A DNA stretch of 64,000 bases from Phytophthora sp. 'mugwort' (lineage: Eukaryota; Oomycota; Peronosporomycetes; Peronosporales; Peronosporaceae), in contig JAUCEF010000017.1 in assembly GCA_033558025.1 (NCBI GenBank), forward strand, positions 3,720,001 to 3,784,000, given 5' to 3'. Positions 1 to 11,120 of the stretch are shown in pieces (the first letter of the stretch is position 1; each line of letters starts with the position of its first letter). The position numbers and the translations under genes are program-made. The notes under the pieces are model-generated. The model was not told where the DNA came from, made no database searches, and saw only the letters and a program-made list of their open reading frames with translations.

Positions 1-1811
1 CAGCACATATTGGCGGACATGCAGACAAGGTGTTCACTGTGGAAGTACCGGGCACGCACTCTGCGAGGACAAGTGGTCATCTTACAACAGATCATCTTGC
101 CTGTTCTCTGGTACACGGTCAGTGTCTGCTACATACCTGAAACTGGTTTCCAAGACCAAGTCCAGGACATGATAGCACGGTTCATGACCCAGTCTTCTAC
201 GTCAAACATCGTGCCCTGAGCTTGGTGGACGTTGCCCATGCAGATGGATGGGAGGCCTCGCTTAACGCCTGTGAAAACGATGATCGAGGGACTCCAACTA
301 CACATGCTCTGCAAGCTGCTCATGGCCGTACGCCAGTCACCGAATGATGTACCCTCATGGGCCGCCCCAGTCATTGTGCTGTTTGACTCCGTGATGAAAC
401 CTTGGGGACGCGACTTTGACATCCTGTACGCGCCGGTCTGGAACAGCCCTCATCATGTGGTGTCTCGACGGCTAAGACGATGGAGACCGCTTGGTTTGTA
501 CTGGCACCATGTTCTCTTCCTTTGGAACACCAAACTGCGCCCCAAGATCACTCGCAACATGACCAAGTTTGACAAGTGGACAATGCCGCTGCTGGACAAT
601 GTGGATATCACGACTGCAACCAAGACGCCCAAGACCCTGCGAGCCGCAAACCTGGGAATTGTCCAAGACCTCATTCGCTTAAAGGTTTATCGGATATCTG
701 ACTTGTTTGAGCTTAGTGGATACCCGCCTCAAGCCGCCAAGCTATCCCAAGTCATCCGTGAGCATGGCCAGCCTAGGCGTGCTAACAGCGTGAGCTTCTG
801 CGGATCTTTCTTAACTAAGATTGACTCGCAGTTACGACCGTTGGCCAACATGCCCATTGGACCCCGCCCCAAGCCACACTACGGCTGCGCACTCCATACT
901 TGGAGCTTCAGTGGCTATGAAGTCGCTGATCTCACGGTGTCGTTAATACGCAAGCTCCTGGTTCAGTACAAGGTACCCGGCCTGCCAACGACTGCACTTG
1001 GCCTTGAACAAGCGCCTCCCGCAAATGTATGGGGCAGGGACCTGAAGATGAACAAGCACGTACTACCAGTGAACGCGGACTTGCTGTACAGACTTCAGCA
1101 CAACGCACTTTGGGTGGGCTTTAGGCTGCAGCACGTGCAAGACGCTATGACTCGCTGCCATCATGGGTGTGGAGTCATTGAAACCGTCTCCCATCTCTTT
1201 TGGTATTGTGACTTTGCGGCAACCGTATGGGCGGAATGGCTTGAGGTGTTCCAACAGTGGTTTGAGTCTCCCATTGAGTGGGCGACTGTGGTCTACTTCG
1301 CGGACATCATGCCTACGCCCCGAGCCAAAAAGGACTTTGGTTACAGCCTCTTTGCGGTCTTCCACATAGTGAGAGTTGTGGTATACGCTGCCTATGGACG
1401 CACCGCAATGACATCCGCTTCCACGAGTATGAACCAAGTTTCATCGGCGTCAAGGCTCGGGTGCACGCCCTGATTGACCTTCATGTTGCTGCCTTATGGC
1501 AGGCAACCCAGGCGCAAGCAATAAGACAGTCCACGCAGGTGAGTAGGCAACTACACACCTTATTGCGAGGACTGCCTGTGTCGGCACCCTTCGATGACAA
1601 TGGCCCAAGCGACCACGAGGCGGAAGCCTGTCAGTGGGACTCCTTACTCGCGGACATGTTGAATTACGATCGGGAAGAGACGTCTGGAGCGTTGGCGCCC
1701 TTCACGACTGCAGATCCAAGCGATCGCGCGGTGGAAACCCGTCAGCGGGGCTCCTTTCCCACGGCCATGTTGAACCGCAGCCGGGAAGAGACGCCTGTGG
1801 CCCGAAGGTAA
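1..1811 (+). pseudogene. LINE ORF2 C-terminal part (zf-RVT domain and tail), broken
   Basis: The fragment starts in the region after the reverse transcriptase palm. A TGA at 217-219 interrupts the frame; reading continues in the same frame to about 1,395. A zinc-binding zf-RVT-type domain with the pattern RCHHGCG...SHLFWYC lies near 1,147-1,210, as in many LINE ORF2 C-termini. A frameshift near 1,395 moves the reading into the frame that encodes LWTHRNDIRF and the tail ending at 1,809-1,811. The tail contains two imperfect repeats of about 35 residues, each with an RQR/CQW..S..A.MLN..REET pattern. Stop and frameshift are shared with the other copies. Confidence 0.85.
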
Positions 1812-2377
1812 GGCCACAAGCTCAAGGCTTCATTCTGATGTCTTACGATCCGCCGCCGGCGTGCTCGGCCATTACTGGCTTAAGTCTCCACCACTTTCAC
1901 GCCCATACGCCAAGTTCCCGGCTCCATTTGCCGATCGCTTAGCGGGTGTTGCCTTATGTCTGCTGTACCCGAAGGCGGTGTGGATTTTTGAACCCAGGCG
2001 GGGCCCTACGTTGGCGGACAGGCGGGTGAAGAACACGACACGCTACAGACGCTTACGCGTGTTATGGCATGCACGACATCACTGTACTACTCCTTGGATC
2101 GAGGTCTAGAGCGGCGCCACACTCCCGAGCCGCGCGTACTACCAGGCCTACAAGCCCATGAGACGACGACTGGGAGGCTTTGCTCCTCTAGACCACGACC
2201 CGCATCTCTCCTACTGAAGTGCCCGATCAAGCAGTCTCAAGAACTACCGGGTCTAACCGTGCTTCCAGGCCTACAGCCCATGAGACGGCGCCCAGTAGCT
2301 CCCAAGACCACCAGTCCAGTCACAAGACCAGATATCCCAACATTCGCGGCCAAACCCCAACCATCGTCCGAAAGGTC

Positions 2378-2451
2378 TGGTCGGCCCGGGGATTGAACCT
2401 GACCGCTTCCGTCCGACACTGGATGCTTAACCAGCTGAGCAACATCTGAGC
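2378..2451 (-). pseudogene. tRNA-like sequence in LINE 3' UTR (antisense), diverged copy
   Basis: Antisense to the element there is an A-box-like AGCTCAGCTGG and a T-arm GTTCAATCCCCGGG-type block, at tRNA spacing. This copy has extra bases next to the A box (TGTTGCTCAGC) and changes in the T stem, so it is more decayed than those in copies 2-4. Confidence 0.55.
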
Positions 2452-2761
2452 TCACTAGAAGTAGCTGGCTCACCACCACCTGGTTCATCGGGTTATACTT
2501 GGTTTTTGTATAGACCCCATCGGAAAGGTCCTGCAGATGTCCAACTCGGCCCAGAGACGTCTCGGGACGTCCACCAGTTTCCTCCTGGACACTAAAATGG
2601 GTCTTTCAGGGTACCCACTTTCGAGAAAATGGACCTTTTTGGACACCTATTGGATACTTCGTACCCAAATTTGGGTCCATATGACCCAAACCGATCCCAA
2701 ATAGCAAGTAGGGTAGCTAAGTAGGTTGCTTACTAGCCTTAAAGCGTAATGTATTTTTTGT

Positions 2762-2826
2762 TAGCTCAGTGGTAGAGCATCTGTCTTGTAAACAGAAGGT
2801 CCCCGGTTCAATCCCGGGCGGAGGCA
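2762..2826 (+). pseudogene. tRNA-Thr 3' part (residues 8-72) left by LINE insertion
   Basis: Everything from tRNA residue 8 onward is present, including A box, anticodon TGT, B box and acceptor 3' strand. Residues 1-7 are replaced by the T-rich LINE tail, so the acceptor stem cannot form. A T4 terminator follows. Confidence 0.9.
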
Positions 2827-3215
2827 TGCCTTTTCCCGCTGCTTCTGAATCCGTCTGTGCACCGAGACCGACACACGCGAGCGAACGCACTCGTTGTTGC
2901 TTCAGCTTCGTGTGCACCAGTGCGTCAGCTGTTGTTGCTCTTCTTGCGCGTTTTTTTATCTCCTCCTCGGATGCACTGTGTCATCGAGCACCACCATCTC
3001 GTCGCTTACATCTGCAAGCCGATGTACACAACCCCCTACGGCACGATTGCAACGGAAAGACAAATCCAGATACGCTTTACATATAGCTAGCTGCTCGCTG
3101 AGGTATGGGAAGCGAATAACGGGACACACAAGCGTGTACCCTTGTAATGCCTTTCTCGACGAAGAGGCAGCTGAGCATGCGAACAAAAGGCAGTGCCTCC
3201 AGTCGGTCGCAGTAG

Positions 3216-3307
3216 CCAATCGTCATTTGACATCGAAGATGGCGCTGGAGAGACGCAGTGGCGCGTGGATTGGATGAGAGGTGGGGTTGAGCCGACGGGC
3301 GTATAAA
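3216..3307 (+). promoter_or_regulatory. Pol II-like promoter block of the tandem unit (first full example)
   Basis: A CCAAT pentamer at 3,216-3,220, a GAAGATGGCGC motif about 17 bases later, an inverted CCAAT (ATTGG) near 3,270 and a TATAAA box at 3,302-3,307 occur in this order within 92 bp. The arrangement recurs in each tandem unit about 450 bp downstream of the tRNA. It is inferred from motif order only. No long conserved ORF with coding character follows, so any product would probably be non-coding. Confidence 0.4.
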
Positions 3308-3999
3308 CGGTCGCGAGTGCAAGAGACAGCAAGAGCACACACAGATTTGTTTATGTACTGCGTGTGCTTTTTTGTGCATATTTGCATGTGTGTGTGAATG
3401 CACGTATATGAATTGGCGCGACCTTTTTGGCTTTGCGCACGCCAAGCAACAAACAGGGAGTTGATTTGATGACGTGATTGGGTAAGTACCTCCAGATGGC
3501 ATGTTTGTTTGTGCTAATTTGGAATGCTGATGTTAATTTGAAATGTGTGGGCTGGATCTGAGCTGGTACTTGCGACTGAGTTGAGTACGGCGTACGCTTA
3601 TGCGGCTCCGCACTCGTGACGTTTGACTGACTGGCTCTACTTGTGTTAGACAGCTCTTGCACTCGAGCACAAGGACAGCAGTGCGCAGCACAGTGGTGGT
3701 CTACCCCGCGCCGCGGTTAACGCGGTCGTATAAGTGCGCTTTGATATTATGAGGTTGGTTTTATTACGTGTGTGTTTTGGTGTGGTGTTGTTTGTTTACT
3801 TACATCTTAAGAAGTGTGAAAAGAGCGTCTCGAGCAGGGAAAGTCTTTGAGGTGTGAAAAGAGCGTCTCGAGCAGGGAAAGTCTTTGAGGTGTGAAAAGA
3901 GCGTCTCGAGCAGGAAAAGTCTTTGAGGTGTGAAAAGAGCGTCTCGAGCAGGAAAAGTCTTTGATGTGTGAAAAGAGCGTCTCGAGCAAGGAAAGTTAC

Positions 4000-4071
4000 G
4001 CCTGTGTGGCTCAGTGGTAGAGCATCTGTCTTGTAAACAGAAGGTCCCCGGTTCAATCCCGGGCGGAGGCA
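4000..4071 (+). tRNA. tRNA-Thr (anticodon TGT)
   Basis: The 72-nt gene folds as a standard cloverleaf. The acceptor stem is GCCTGTG/CGGAGGC with one G-G mismatch and one U-G pair; the D stem is GCTC/GAGC. The anticodon stem TCTGT/ACAGA encloses loop CTTGTAA, giving anticodon TGT (Thr, ACA codons). The T stem is CCCGG/CCGGG with loop TTCAATC, and the discriminator is A. A box TGGCTCAGTGG and B box GGTTCAATCC match Pol III consensus. There is no intron and no encoded CCA, as expected for a nuclear gene. Confidence 0.96.
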
Positions 4072-4075
4072 TGCC

Positions 4076-4079
4076 TTTT
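4076..4079 (+). terminator. Pol III T4 terminator after tRNA-Thr
   Basis: TTTT begins five bases after the discriminator base. The same spacing is found after every intact tRNA of the array. Confidence 0.8.
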
Positions 4080-5168
4080 CCCGCTGCTTCTGAATCCGTC
4101 TGTGCACCGAGACCGACACACGCGAGCGAACGCACTCGTTGTTGCTTCAGCTTCGTGTGCACCAGTGCGTCAGCTGTTGTTGCTCTTCTTGCGCGTTTTT
4201 TTATCTCCTCCTCGGATGCACTGTGTCATCGAGCACCACCATCTCGTCGCTTACATCTGCAAGCCGATGTACACAACCCCCTACGGCACGATTGCAACGG
4301 AAAGACAAATCCAGATACGCTTTACATATAGCTAGCTGCTCGCTGAGGTATGGGAAGCGAATAACGGGACACACAAGCGTGTACCCTTGTAATGCCTTTC
4401 TCGACGAAGAGGCAGCTGAGCATGCGAACAAAAGGCAGTGCCTCCAGTCGGTCGCAGTAGCCAATCGTCATTTGACATCGAAGATGGCGCTGGAGAGACG
4501 CAGTGGCGCGTGGATTGAATGAGAGGTGGGGTTGAGCCGACGGGCGTATAAACGGTCGCGAGTGCAAGAGACAGCAAGAGCACACACAGATTTGTTTATG
4601 TACTGCGTGTGCTTTTTTGTGCATATTTGCATGTGTGTGTGAATGCACGTATATGAATTGGCGCGACCTTTTTGGCTTTGCGCACGCCAAGCAACAAACA
4701 GGGAGTTGATTTGATGACGTGATTGGGTAAGTACCTCCAGATGGCATGTTTGTTTGTGCTAATTTGGAATGCTGATGTTAATTTGAAATGTGTGGGCTGG
4801 ATCTGAGCTGGTACTTGCGACTGAGTTGAGTACGGCGTACGCTTATGCGGCTCCGCACTCGTGACGTTTGACTGACTGGCTCTACTTGTGTTAGACAGCT
4901 CTTGCACTCGAGCACAAGGACAGCAGTGCGCAGCACAGTGGTGGTCTACCCCGCGCCGCGGTTAACGCGGTCGTATAAGTGCGCTTTGATATTATGAGGT
5001 TGGTTTTATTACGTGTGTGTTTTGGTGTGGTGTTGTTTGTTTACTTACATCTTAAGAAGTGTGAAAAGAGCGTCTCGAGCAGGGAAAGTCTTTGAGGTGT
5101 GAAAAGAGCGTCTCGAGCAGGAAAAGTCTTTGAGGTGTGAAAAGAGCGTCTCGAGCAAGGAAAGTTAC

Positions 5169-5240
5169 GCCTGTGTGGCTCAGTGGTAGAGCATCTGTCT
5201 TGTAAACAGAAGGTCCCCGGTTCAATCCCGGGCGGAGGCA
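5169..5240 (+). tRNA. tRNA-Thr (TGT), array A
   Basis: Identical to the gene at 4,000 over all 72 positions; preceded by a 3-copy minisatellite. Confidence 0.96.
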
Positions 5241-6413
5241 TGCCTTTTCCCGCTGCTTCTGAATCCGTCTGTGCACCGAGACCGACACACGCGAGCGAAC
5301 GCACTCGTTGTTGCTTCAGCTTCGTGTGCACCAGTGCGTCAGCTGTTGTTGCTCTTCTTGCGCGTTTTTTATCTCCTCCTCGGATGCACTGTGTCATCGA
5401 GCACCACCATCTCGTCGCTTACATCTGCAAGCCGATGTACACAACCCCCTACGGCACGATTGCAACGGAAAGACAAATCCAGATACGCTTTACATATAGC
5501 TAGCTGCTCGCTGAGGTATGGGAAGCGAATAACGGGACACACAAGCGTGTACCCTTGTAATGCCTTTCTCGACGAAGAGGCAGCTGAGCATGCGAACAAA
5601 AGGCAGTGCCTCCAGTCGGTCGCAGTAGCCAATCGTCATTTGACATCGAAGATGGCGCTGGAGAGACGCAGTGGCGCGTGGATTGGATGAGAGGTGGGGT
5701 TGAGCCGACGGGCGTATAAACGGTCGCGAGTGCAAGAGACAGCAAGAGCACACACAGATTTGTTTATGTACTGCGTGTGCTTTTTTGTGCATATTTGCAT
5801 GTGTGTGTGAATGCACGTATATGAATTGGCGCGACCTTTTTGGCTTTGCGCACGCCAAGCAACAAACAGGGAGTTGATTTGATGACGTGATTGGGTAAGT
5901 ACCTCCAGATGGCATGTTTGTTTGTGCTAATTTGGAATGCTGATGTTAATTTGAAATGTGTGGGCTGGATCTGAGCTGGTACTTGCGACTGAGTTGAGTA
6001 CGGCGTACGCTTATGCGGCTCCGCACTCGTGACGTTTGACTGACTGGCTCTACTTGTGTTAGACAGCTCTTGCACTCGAGCACAAGGACAGCAGTGCGCA
6101 GCACAGTGGTGGTCTACCCCCGCGCCGCGGTTAACGCGGTCGTATAAGTGCGCTTTGATATTATGAGGTTGGTTTTGTTACGTGTGTGTTTTGGTGTGGT
6201 GTTGTTTGTTTACTTACATCTTAAGAAGTGTGAAAAGAGCGTCTCGAGCAGGGAAAGTCTTTGAGGTGTGAAAAGAGCGTCTCGAGCAGGGAAAGTCTTT
6301 GAGGTGTGAAAAGAGCGTCTCGAGCAGGAAAAGTCTTTGAGGTGTGAAAAGAGCGTCTCGAGCAGGAAAAGTCTTTGAGGTGTGAAAAGAGCGTCTCGAG
6401 CAAGGAAAGTTAC

Positions 6414-6485
6414 GCCTGTGTGGCTCAGTGGTAGAGCATCTGTCTTGTAAACAGAAGGTCCCCGGTTCAATCCCGGGCGGAGGCA
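6414..6485 (+). tRNA. tRNA-Thr (TGT), array A
   Basis: Same sequence as at 4,000; preceded by a 5-copy minisatellite. Confidence 0.96.
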
Positions 6486-7582
6486 TGCCTTTTCCCGCTG
6501 CTTCTGAATCCGTCTGTGCACCGAGACCGACACACGCGAGCGAACGCACTCGTTGTTGCTTCAGCTTCGTGTGCACCAGTGCGTCAGCTGTTGTTGCTCT
6601 TCTTGCGCGTTTTTTATCTCCTCCTCGGATGCACTGTGTCATCGAGCACCACCATCTCGTCGCTTACATCTGCAAGCCGATGTACACAACCCCCTACGGC
6701 ACGATTGCAACGGAAAGACAAATCCAGATACGCTTTACATATAGCTAGCTGCTCGCTGAGGTATGGGAAGCGAATAACGGGACACACAAGCGTGTACCCT
6801 TGTAATGCCTTTCTCGACGAAGAGGCAGCTGAGCATGCGAACAAAAGGCAGTGCCTCCAGTCGGTCGCAGTAGCCAATCGTCATTTGACATCGAAGATGG
6901 CGCTGGAGAGACGCAGTGGCGCGTGGATTGGATGAGAGGTGGGGTTGAGCCGACGGGCGTATAAACGGTCGCGAGTGCAAGAGACAGCAAGAGCACACAC
7001 AGATTTGTTTATGTACTGCGTGTGCTTTTTTGTGCATATTTGCATGTGTGTGTGAATGCACGTATATGAATTGGCGCGACCTTTTTGGCTTTGCGCACGT
7101 CAAGCAACAAACAGGGAGTTGATTTGATGACGTGATTGGGTAAGTACCTCCAGATGGCATGTTTGTTTGTGCTAATTTGGAATGCTGATGTTAATTTGAA
7201 ATGTGTGGGTTGGATCTGAGCTGGTACTTGCGACTGAGTTGAGTACGGCGTACGCTTATGCGGCTCCGCACTCGTGACGTTTGACTGACTGGCTCTACTT
7301 GTGTTAGACAGCTCTTGCACTCGAGCACAAGGACAGCAGTGCGCAGCACAGTGGTGGTCTACCCCCGCGCCGCGGTTAACGCGGTCGTATAAGTGCGCTT
7401 TGATATTATGAGGTTGGTTTTGTTACGTGTGTGTTTTGGTGTGGTGTTGTTTGTTTACTTACAGCTTAAGAAGTGTGAAAAGAGCGTCTCGAGCAGGGAA
7501 AGTCTTTGAGGTGTGAAAAGAGCGTCTCGAGCAGGAAAAGTCTTTGAGGTGTGAAAAGAGCGTCTCGAGCAAGGAAAGTTAC

Positions 7583-7654
7583 GCCTGTGTGGCTCAGTGG
7601 TAGAGCATCTGTCTTGTAAACAGAAGGTCCCCGGTTCAATCCCGGGCGGAGGCA
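7583..7654 (+). tRNA. tRNA-Thr (TGT), array A
   Basis: Same sequence as at 4,000; 3-copy minisatellite upstream. The next tRNA downstream is the one split by LINE copy 2. Confidence 0.96.
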
Positions 7655-8712
7655 TGCCTTTTCCCGCTGCTTCTGAATCCGTCTGTGCACCGAGACCGAC
7701 ACACGCGAGCGAACGCACTCGTTGTTGCTTCAGCTTCGTGTGCACCAGTGCGTCAGCTGTTGTTGCTCTTCTTGCGCGTTTTTTATCTCCTCCTCGGATG
7801 CACTGTGTCATCGAGCACCACCATCTCGTCGCTTACATCTGCAAGCCGATGTACACAACCCCCTACGGCACGATTGCAACGGAAAGACAAATCCAGATAC
7901 GCTTTACATATAGCTAGCTGCTCGCTGAGGTATGGGAAGCGAATAACGGGACACACAAGCGTGTACCCTTGTAATGCCTTTCTCGACGAAGAGGCAGCTG
8001 AGCATGCGAACAAAAGGCAGTGCCTCCAGTCGGTCGCAGTAGCCAATCGTCATTTGACATCGAAGATGGCGCTGGAGAGACGCAGTGGCGCGTGGATTGG
8101 ATGAGAGGTGGGGTTGAGCCGACGGGCGTATAAACGGTCGCGAGTGCAAGAGACAGCAAGAGCACACACAGATTTGTTTATGTACTGCGTGTGCTTTTTT
8201 GTGCATATTTGCATGTGTGTGTGAATGCACGTATATGAATTGGCGCGACCTTTTTGGCTTTGCGCACGCCAAGCAACAAACAGGGAGTTGATTTGATGAC
8301 GTGATTGGATAAGTACCTCCAGATGGCATGTTTGTTTGTGCTAATTTGGAATGCTGATGTTAATATGAAATGTGTGGGCTGGATCTGAGCTGGTACTTGC
8401 GACTGAGTTGAGTACGGCGTACGCTTATGCGGCTCCGCACTCGTGACGTTTGACTGACTGGCTCTACTTGTGTTAGACAGCTCTTGCACTCGAGCACAAG
8501 GACAGCAGTGCGCAGCACAGTGGTGGTCTACCCCGCGCCGCGGTTAACGCGGTCGTATAAGTGCGCTTTGATATTATGAGGTTGGTTTTATTACGTGTGT
8601 GTTTTGGTGTGGTGTTGTTTGTTTACTTACATCTTAAGAAGTGTGAAAAGAGCGTCTCGAGCAGGGAAAGTCTTTGAGGTGTGAAAAGAGCGTGTCGAGC
8701 AAGGAAAGTTAC

Positions 8713-8757
8713 GCCTGTGTAGCTCAGTGGTAGAGCATCTGTCTTGTAAACAGAAGG
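8713..8757 (+). pseudogene. tRNA-Thr 5' part (residues 1-45) split by LINE copy 2
   Basis: Residues 1-45 are present, through the anticodon stem and into the variable loop, and then the retrotransposon begins. Residue 9 is A (TAGCTC), a better A-box match than the G of the other array copies. Residues 8-45 (8,720-8,757) recur at the far end of the element (16,296-16,333) as the target-site duplication. Confidence 0.93.
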
Positions 8758-9160
8758 AGTTTGCAATTTGCCGGCTACCCCACAAGTGCACATAGACAGG
8801 CCCATACCTGCTACTGCGCTTTCAAGCTTCGGTCCTTCCAGTCCCGTGTTGTCGTTTCTCCACCTCAGCCTATCTGCCGTGCTGTCGCCTCACCTGACTA
8901 CCGGACCTTAAGACCCCGCCCCGCGCCGCGACACCACCACCACGCTAAGCCGTCGTGCTGCTGCCGCCGAAGAACTAAGTCGTCGCGACTCCCAATCGAG
9001 CCGCTCCCTTGAAGCTGTTGCCGAGTTTGCGCCTGTGGCCCTAGGAGGTCAGAGGAGTGCGGCCTAGCCCTACCGTAAAGGGGGGAACGTGACAGCTGCG
9101 AGAGAGCAGCTGGAAGAAGAAACGCCCGAACTGGTCCGCCAGCCTTCGCAGCCCATCATC

Positions 9161-11120
9161 ATGGCGGCTCCTCGTCGTGACCAGACTTGGCATGCTGAGT
9201 GGCGAAACAAGGCCCCACAGGTCGAGTTCTCGTTGCCCACCGATGACGCACTCGCGTCAGCGGAAAAGGCTATGTTGGATCCCGAGCGCAACGCTGATGA
9301 CAAGAAAGCAGCTGCTCTACGTGGAGTTCCCCAGCTCGTCTCGAGTGAGTTGACCTACTCCATGTGGATTCCTGCGCGAGACCTGACCGCCACGTTCTCT
9401 GATACGGAGATCATGACCTCGCTTGGATCGGATACGCAACCGGCCATCTGGTCGGCCAACGTCAGCCATCTGCGCGATTTCAAGACCATTCGGAACGCTG
9501 GCATCAGCTTTGTATGCACTGATCAAGCTATCGCATCCAAGTTGGGTGGCCAGACGCTGTCGATCTGTGACCGAAACTATCGGGTTCAACCGTACTCCAA
9601 GTACTCCAGCTGGTACTATGTCGACTTGCAGCGCCTGCCTGACGAGGTCGATGACAGCGAGATCTACGACTGGTTCGCCGCACATGGGACACCACCGGTG
9701 TTCATCTGCCCTAGTCGTACGATTCGCGGTCTGAAGTCACGCAGCCGCCGAGTGTACTTCAACCACAAGTCCCCGCCCGAGTCGCTGATGCTTACGCCAA
9801 CGACGCCGTTGCGAGAAATCAAGTTCGGTGACCATGGATACGCGGTGGTCAATCACCGCATCCGTGCGTTCAACCACGGCACGCCGCCCTTCCTGAAGGC
9901 GATGCATGAGAAACGCAAGGCTCACCCATCAGCATCTAAGTCGGTCGACCATGCGGCACATCAGGCTTCCTCGAAGCCTGCTGTTGCCACGAGCGTCGAA
10001 GCCAATGGCACGCCTATGAAAACGTCGGACGCCGAGTACGAGCCATCCGAGCCTAATGGCTCAGAAGTGAGTGACTCGGAAGCCAGTTCAGGCAGCGCTA
10101 TGGAAGGTGTTGAAGGAGAAACTGTCGGAGACGGGATCACAGTCCAGCCCAATTCTATCTGGCCGTCGGATGAAGAACCTCCAAATTTTCCCACTGGCTC
10201 GATCAAGCGAACAGACCGGGAGCCGGCGCGTATCTTGCGCGCCAAGCAACTTGTCTTTGGCAAGATGTCCACTCCCACAGCCAAGGCAAAGGAACTACTC
10301 CCGTCCCAGACTGGCTATCCAGTACTGGCATCCACCAACCAGTATGAGTGGCTGAGTGAGGGAGATGGTGGCAATGTCTCACCTGATCAGGATATGACTC
10401 TCTGGGACAGTACTCAGATCCCGCCCTCCCCGGGTTGCCTCGTATGTCAAGCTGTCCAAGCCTGCCGAAAAGATACTCAACAGCGCTGCGATCAAGTACC
10501 CTGCAGAGACGATCACCCTCAATGACCTCTGCGACGTCATCGAATCGTACCTGACGGGGTTCTCGAACACCTCAGATGCCGATAGCAGCTTGTACGGGAT
10601 CCAAGCCCAACCTAGCGTCCATCGCTTTTTATTAGACACCTCGGCTCCCGGTAACTATCAGCATCTTCGCAGCAAGACGTTTGGCCACGCAGTACTCCGA
10701 ATGATCTCTTCGAAGCTAGACTCCTCAGCGAAGGACTACTCGCTCAAGAACAAGTTGGCCGAGCTCTTCCCGGACGCTGACGACCTAAGCCCAGAAGTCG
10801 TGCTGCAGAGCCTTTGCTCTACCCCAAACGAGTTCTGGCTTCAAACGCGACTGGCCGAGTTTGATCTTGCGTTGCAAGTGATTGCTCCAAGCATCTATAT
10901 GGATCCGGTCAAGGTCTGCGCTCTAATCCAAGAAGAAGCTACTACGCTGCCCCATCCGATGTGGCACCTCTGGGACGATCGCACCCTAGGGGTACTGGTA
11001 ACCTCGCCGTTGGCAACTCGACTCCTTGATGGCCCGTTGCCGGACGACTTACGCCAATGCATCGTTGATCTCCAACAAGCGGCTTCGGCAGTAGCCAACT
11101 CGGGTAGCCCTTCTCTCTAA
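9161..11120 (+). pseudogene. LINE ORF1 (RRM-like), one frameshift
   Basis: The ATG at 9,161 has a good context (ATCATCATGG) and is the first in the frame, which is open from 9,089. Residues about 151-200 (WYYVDLQRLPDEVDD onward to RRVYFNH) look like an RNA-recognition-motif fold. After that comes an acidic, Ser/Glu/Pro-rich linker. A frameshift near 10,430-10,443 separates this frame from the next one, which continues with YVKLSKPAEKILNSA to the TAA at 11,118-11,120. Together they span about 650 codons. No CCHC knuckle is visible, unlike many L1/Tx1 ORF1 proteins. The same frameshift is present in copy 3. Expected role: an RNA-binding chaperone of the element's RNP. Confidence 0.75.

Larger units (their letters stand above)
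1..2761 (+). mobile_element. tRNA-targeted non-LTR retrotransposon, copy 1 (3' part, cut by window start)
   Basis: This is the 3' third of the same element that is complete at 8,758-16,295; base 1 corresponds to base 13,537 of that copy. It holds the C-terminal part of ORF2 and the 3' UTR, and ends in a short T-rich tail directly against residue 8 of a tRNA-Thr. It is the most diverged of the four copies: the 3' UTR and the antisense tRNA-like block carry substitutions and a small insertion (GAGCAACATCTGAG). Its tRNA junction lacks the T-to-A change shared by the other three copies. Confidence 0.9.
3814..8709 (+). repeat. 38-bp minisatellite blocks of array A
   Basis: The unit GGTGTGAAAAGAGCGTCTCG followed by AGCAGGGAAAGTCTTTGA is tandemly repeated just 5' of each tRNA. 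Blocks start at 3,814 (5 copies), 5,059 (3), 6,228 (5), 7,473 (3) and 8,641 (2). The last copy always diverges to AGCAAGGAAAGTTAC, which leads into the tRNA. The copy at about 8,691 has GTGTCGAGC instead of GTCTCGAGC, a variant also found in front of LINE copy 3. Confidence 0.95.
2762..8757 (+). repeat. tRNA-Thr tandem array A (5 units)
   Basis: Five head-to-tail units of 1,245, 1,169, 1,245, 1,169 and 1,130 bp, measured from tRNA start to tRNA start. Length changes are almost entirely steps of 38 bp from the minisatellite. Each unit runs tRNA, T4 terminator, a GC-balanced region, a CCAAT/TATA block, a TG-rich stretch, a near-palindrome around GGTTAAC, and the minisatellite. Units are nearly identical, with single-base variants; alternating long and short units suggest a two-unit exchange block. 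Confidence 0.97.

Noticed and set aside
3077..3502. ORFs of 141, 139 and 106 codons repeated in every tandem unit on both strands
   Set aside because: They overlap each other, the tRNA and the promoter-like block, have unusual Cys/Ser/His composition and no domain. They recur only because the DNA repeats.
3800..4162. Minus-strand ORF with repeats of FPARDALFT-type peptides
   Set aside because: It is the translated minisatellite plus antisense tRNA. Its frame changes with minisatellite copy number, so it is not a protein repeat family.
3814..8709. CRISPR-like array
   Set aside because: The 38-bp repeats are directly adjacent, with no unique spacers, in eukaryotic DNA. They are a minisatellite.
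9089..9160. GTG start for LINE ORF1
   Set aside because: A eukaryotic gene is expected to use ATG; the first one in frame is 9,161 in good context.
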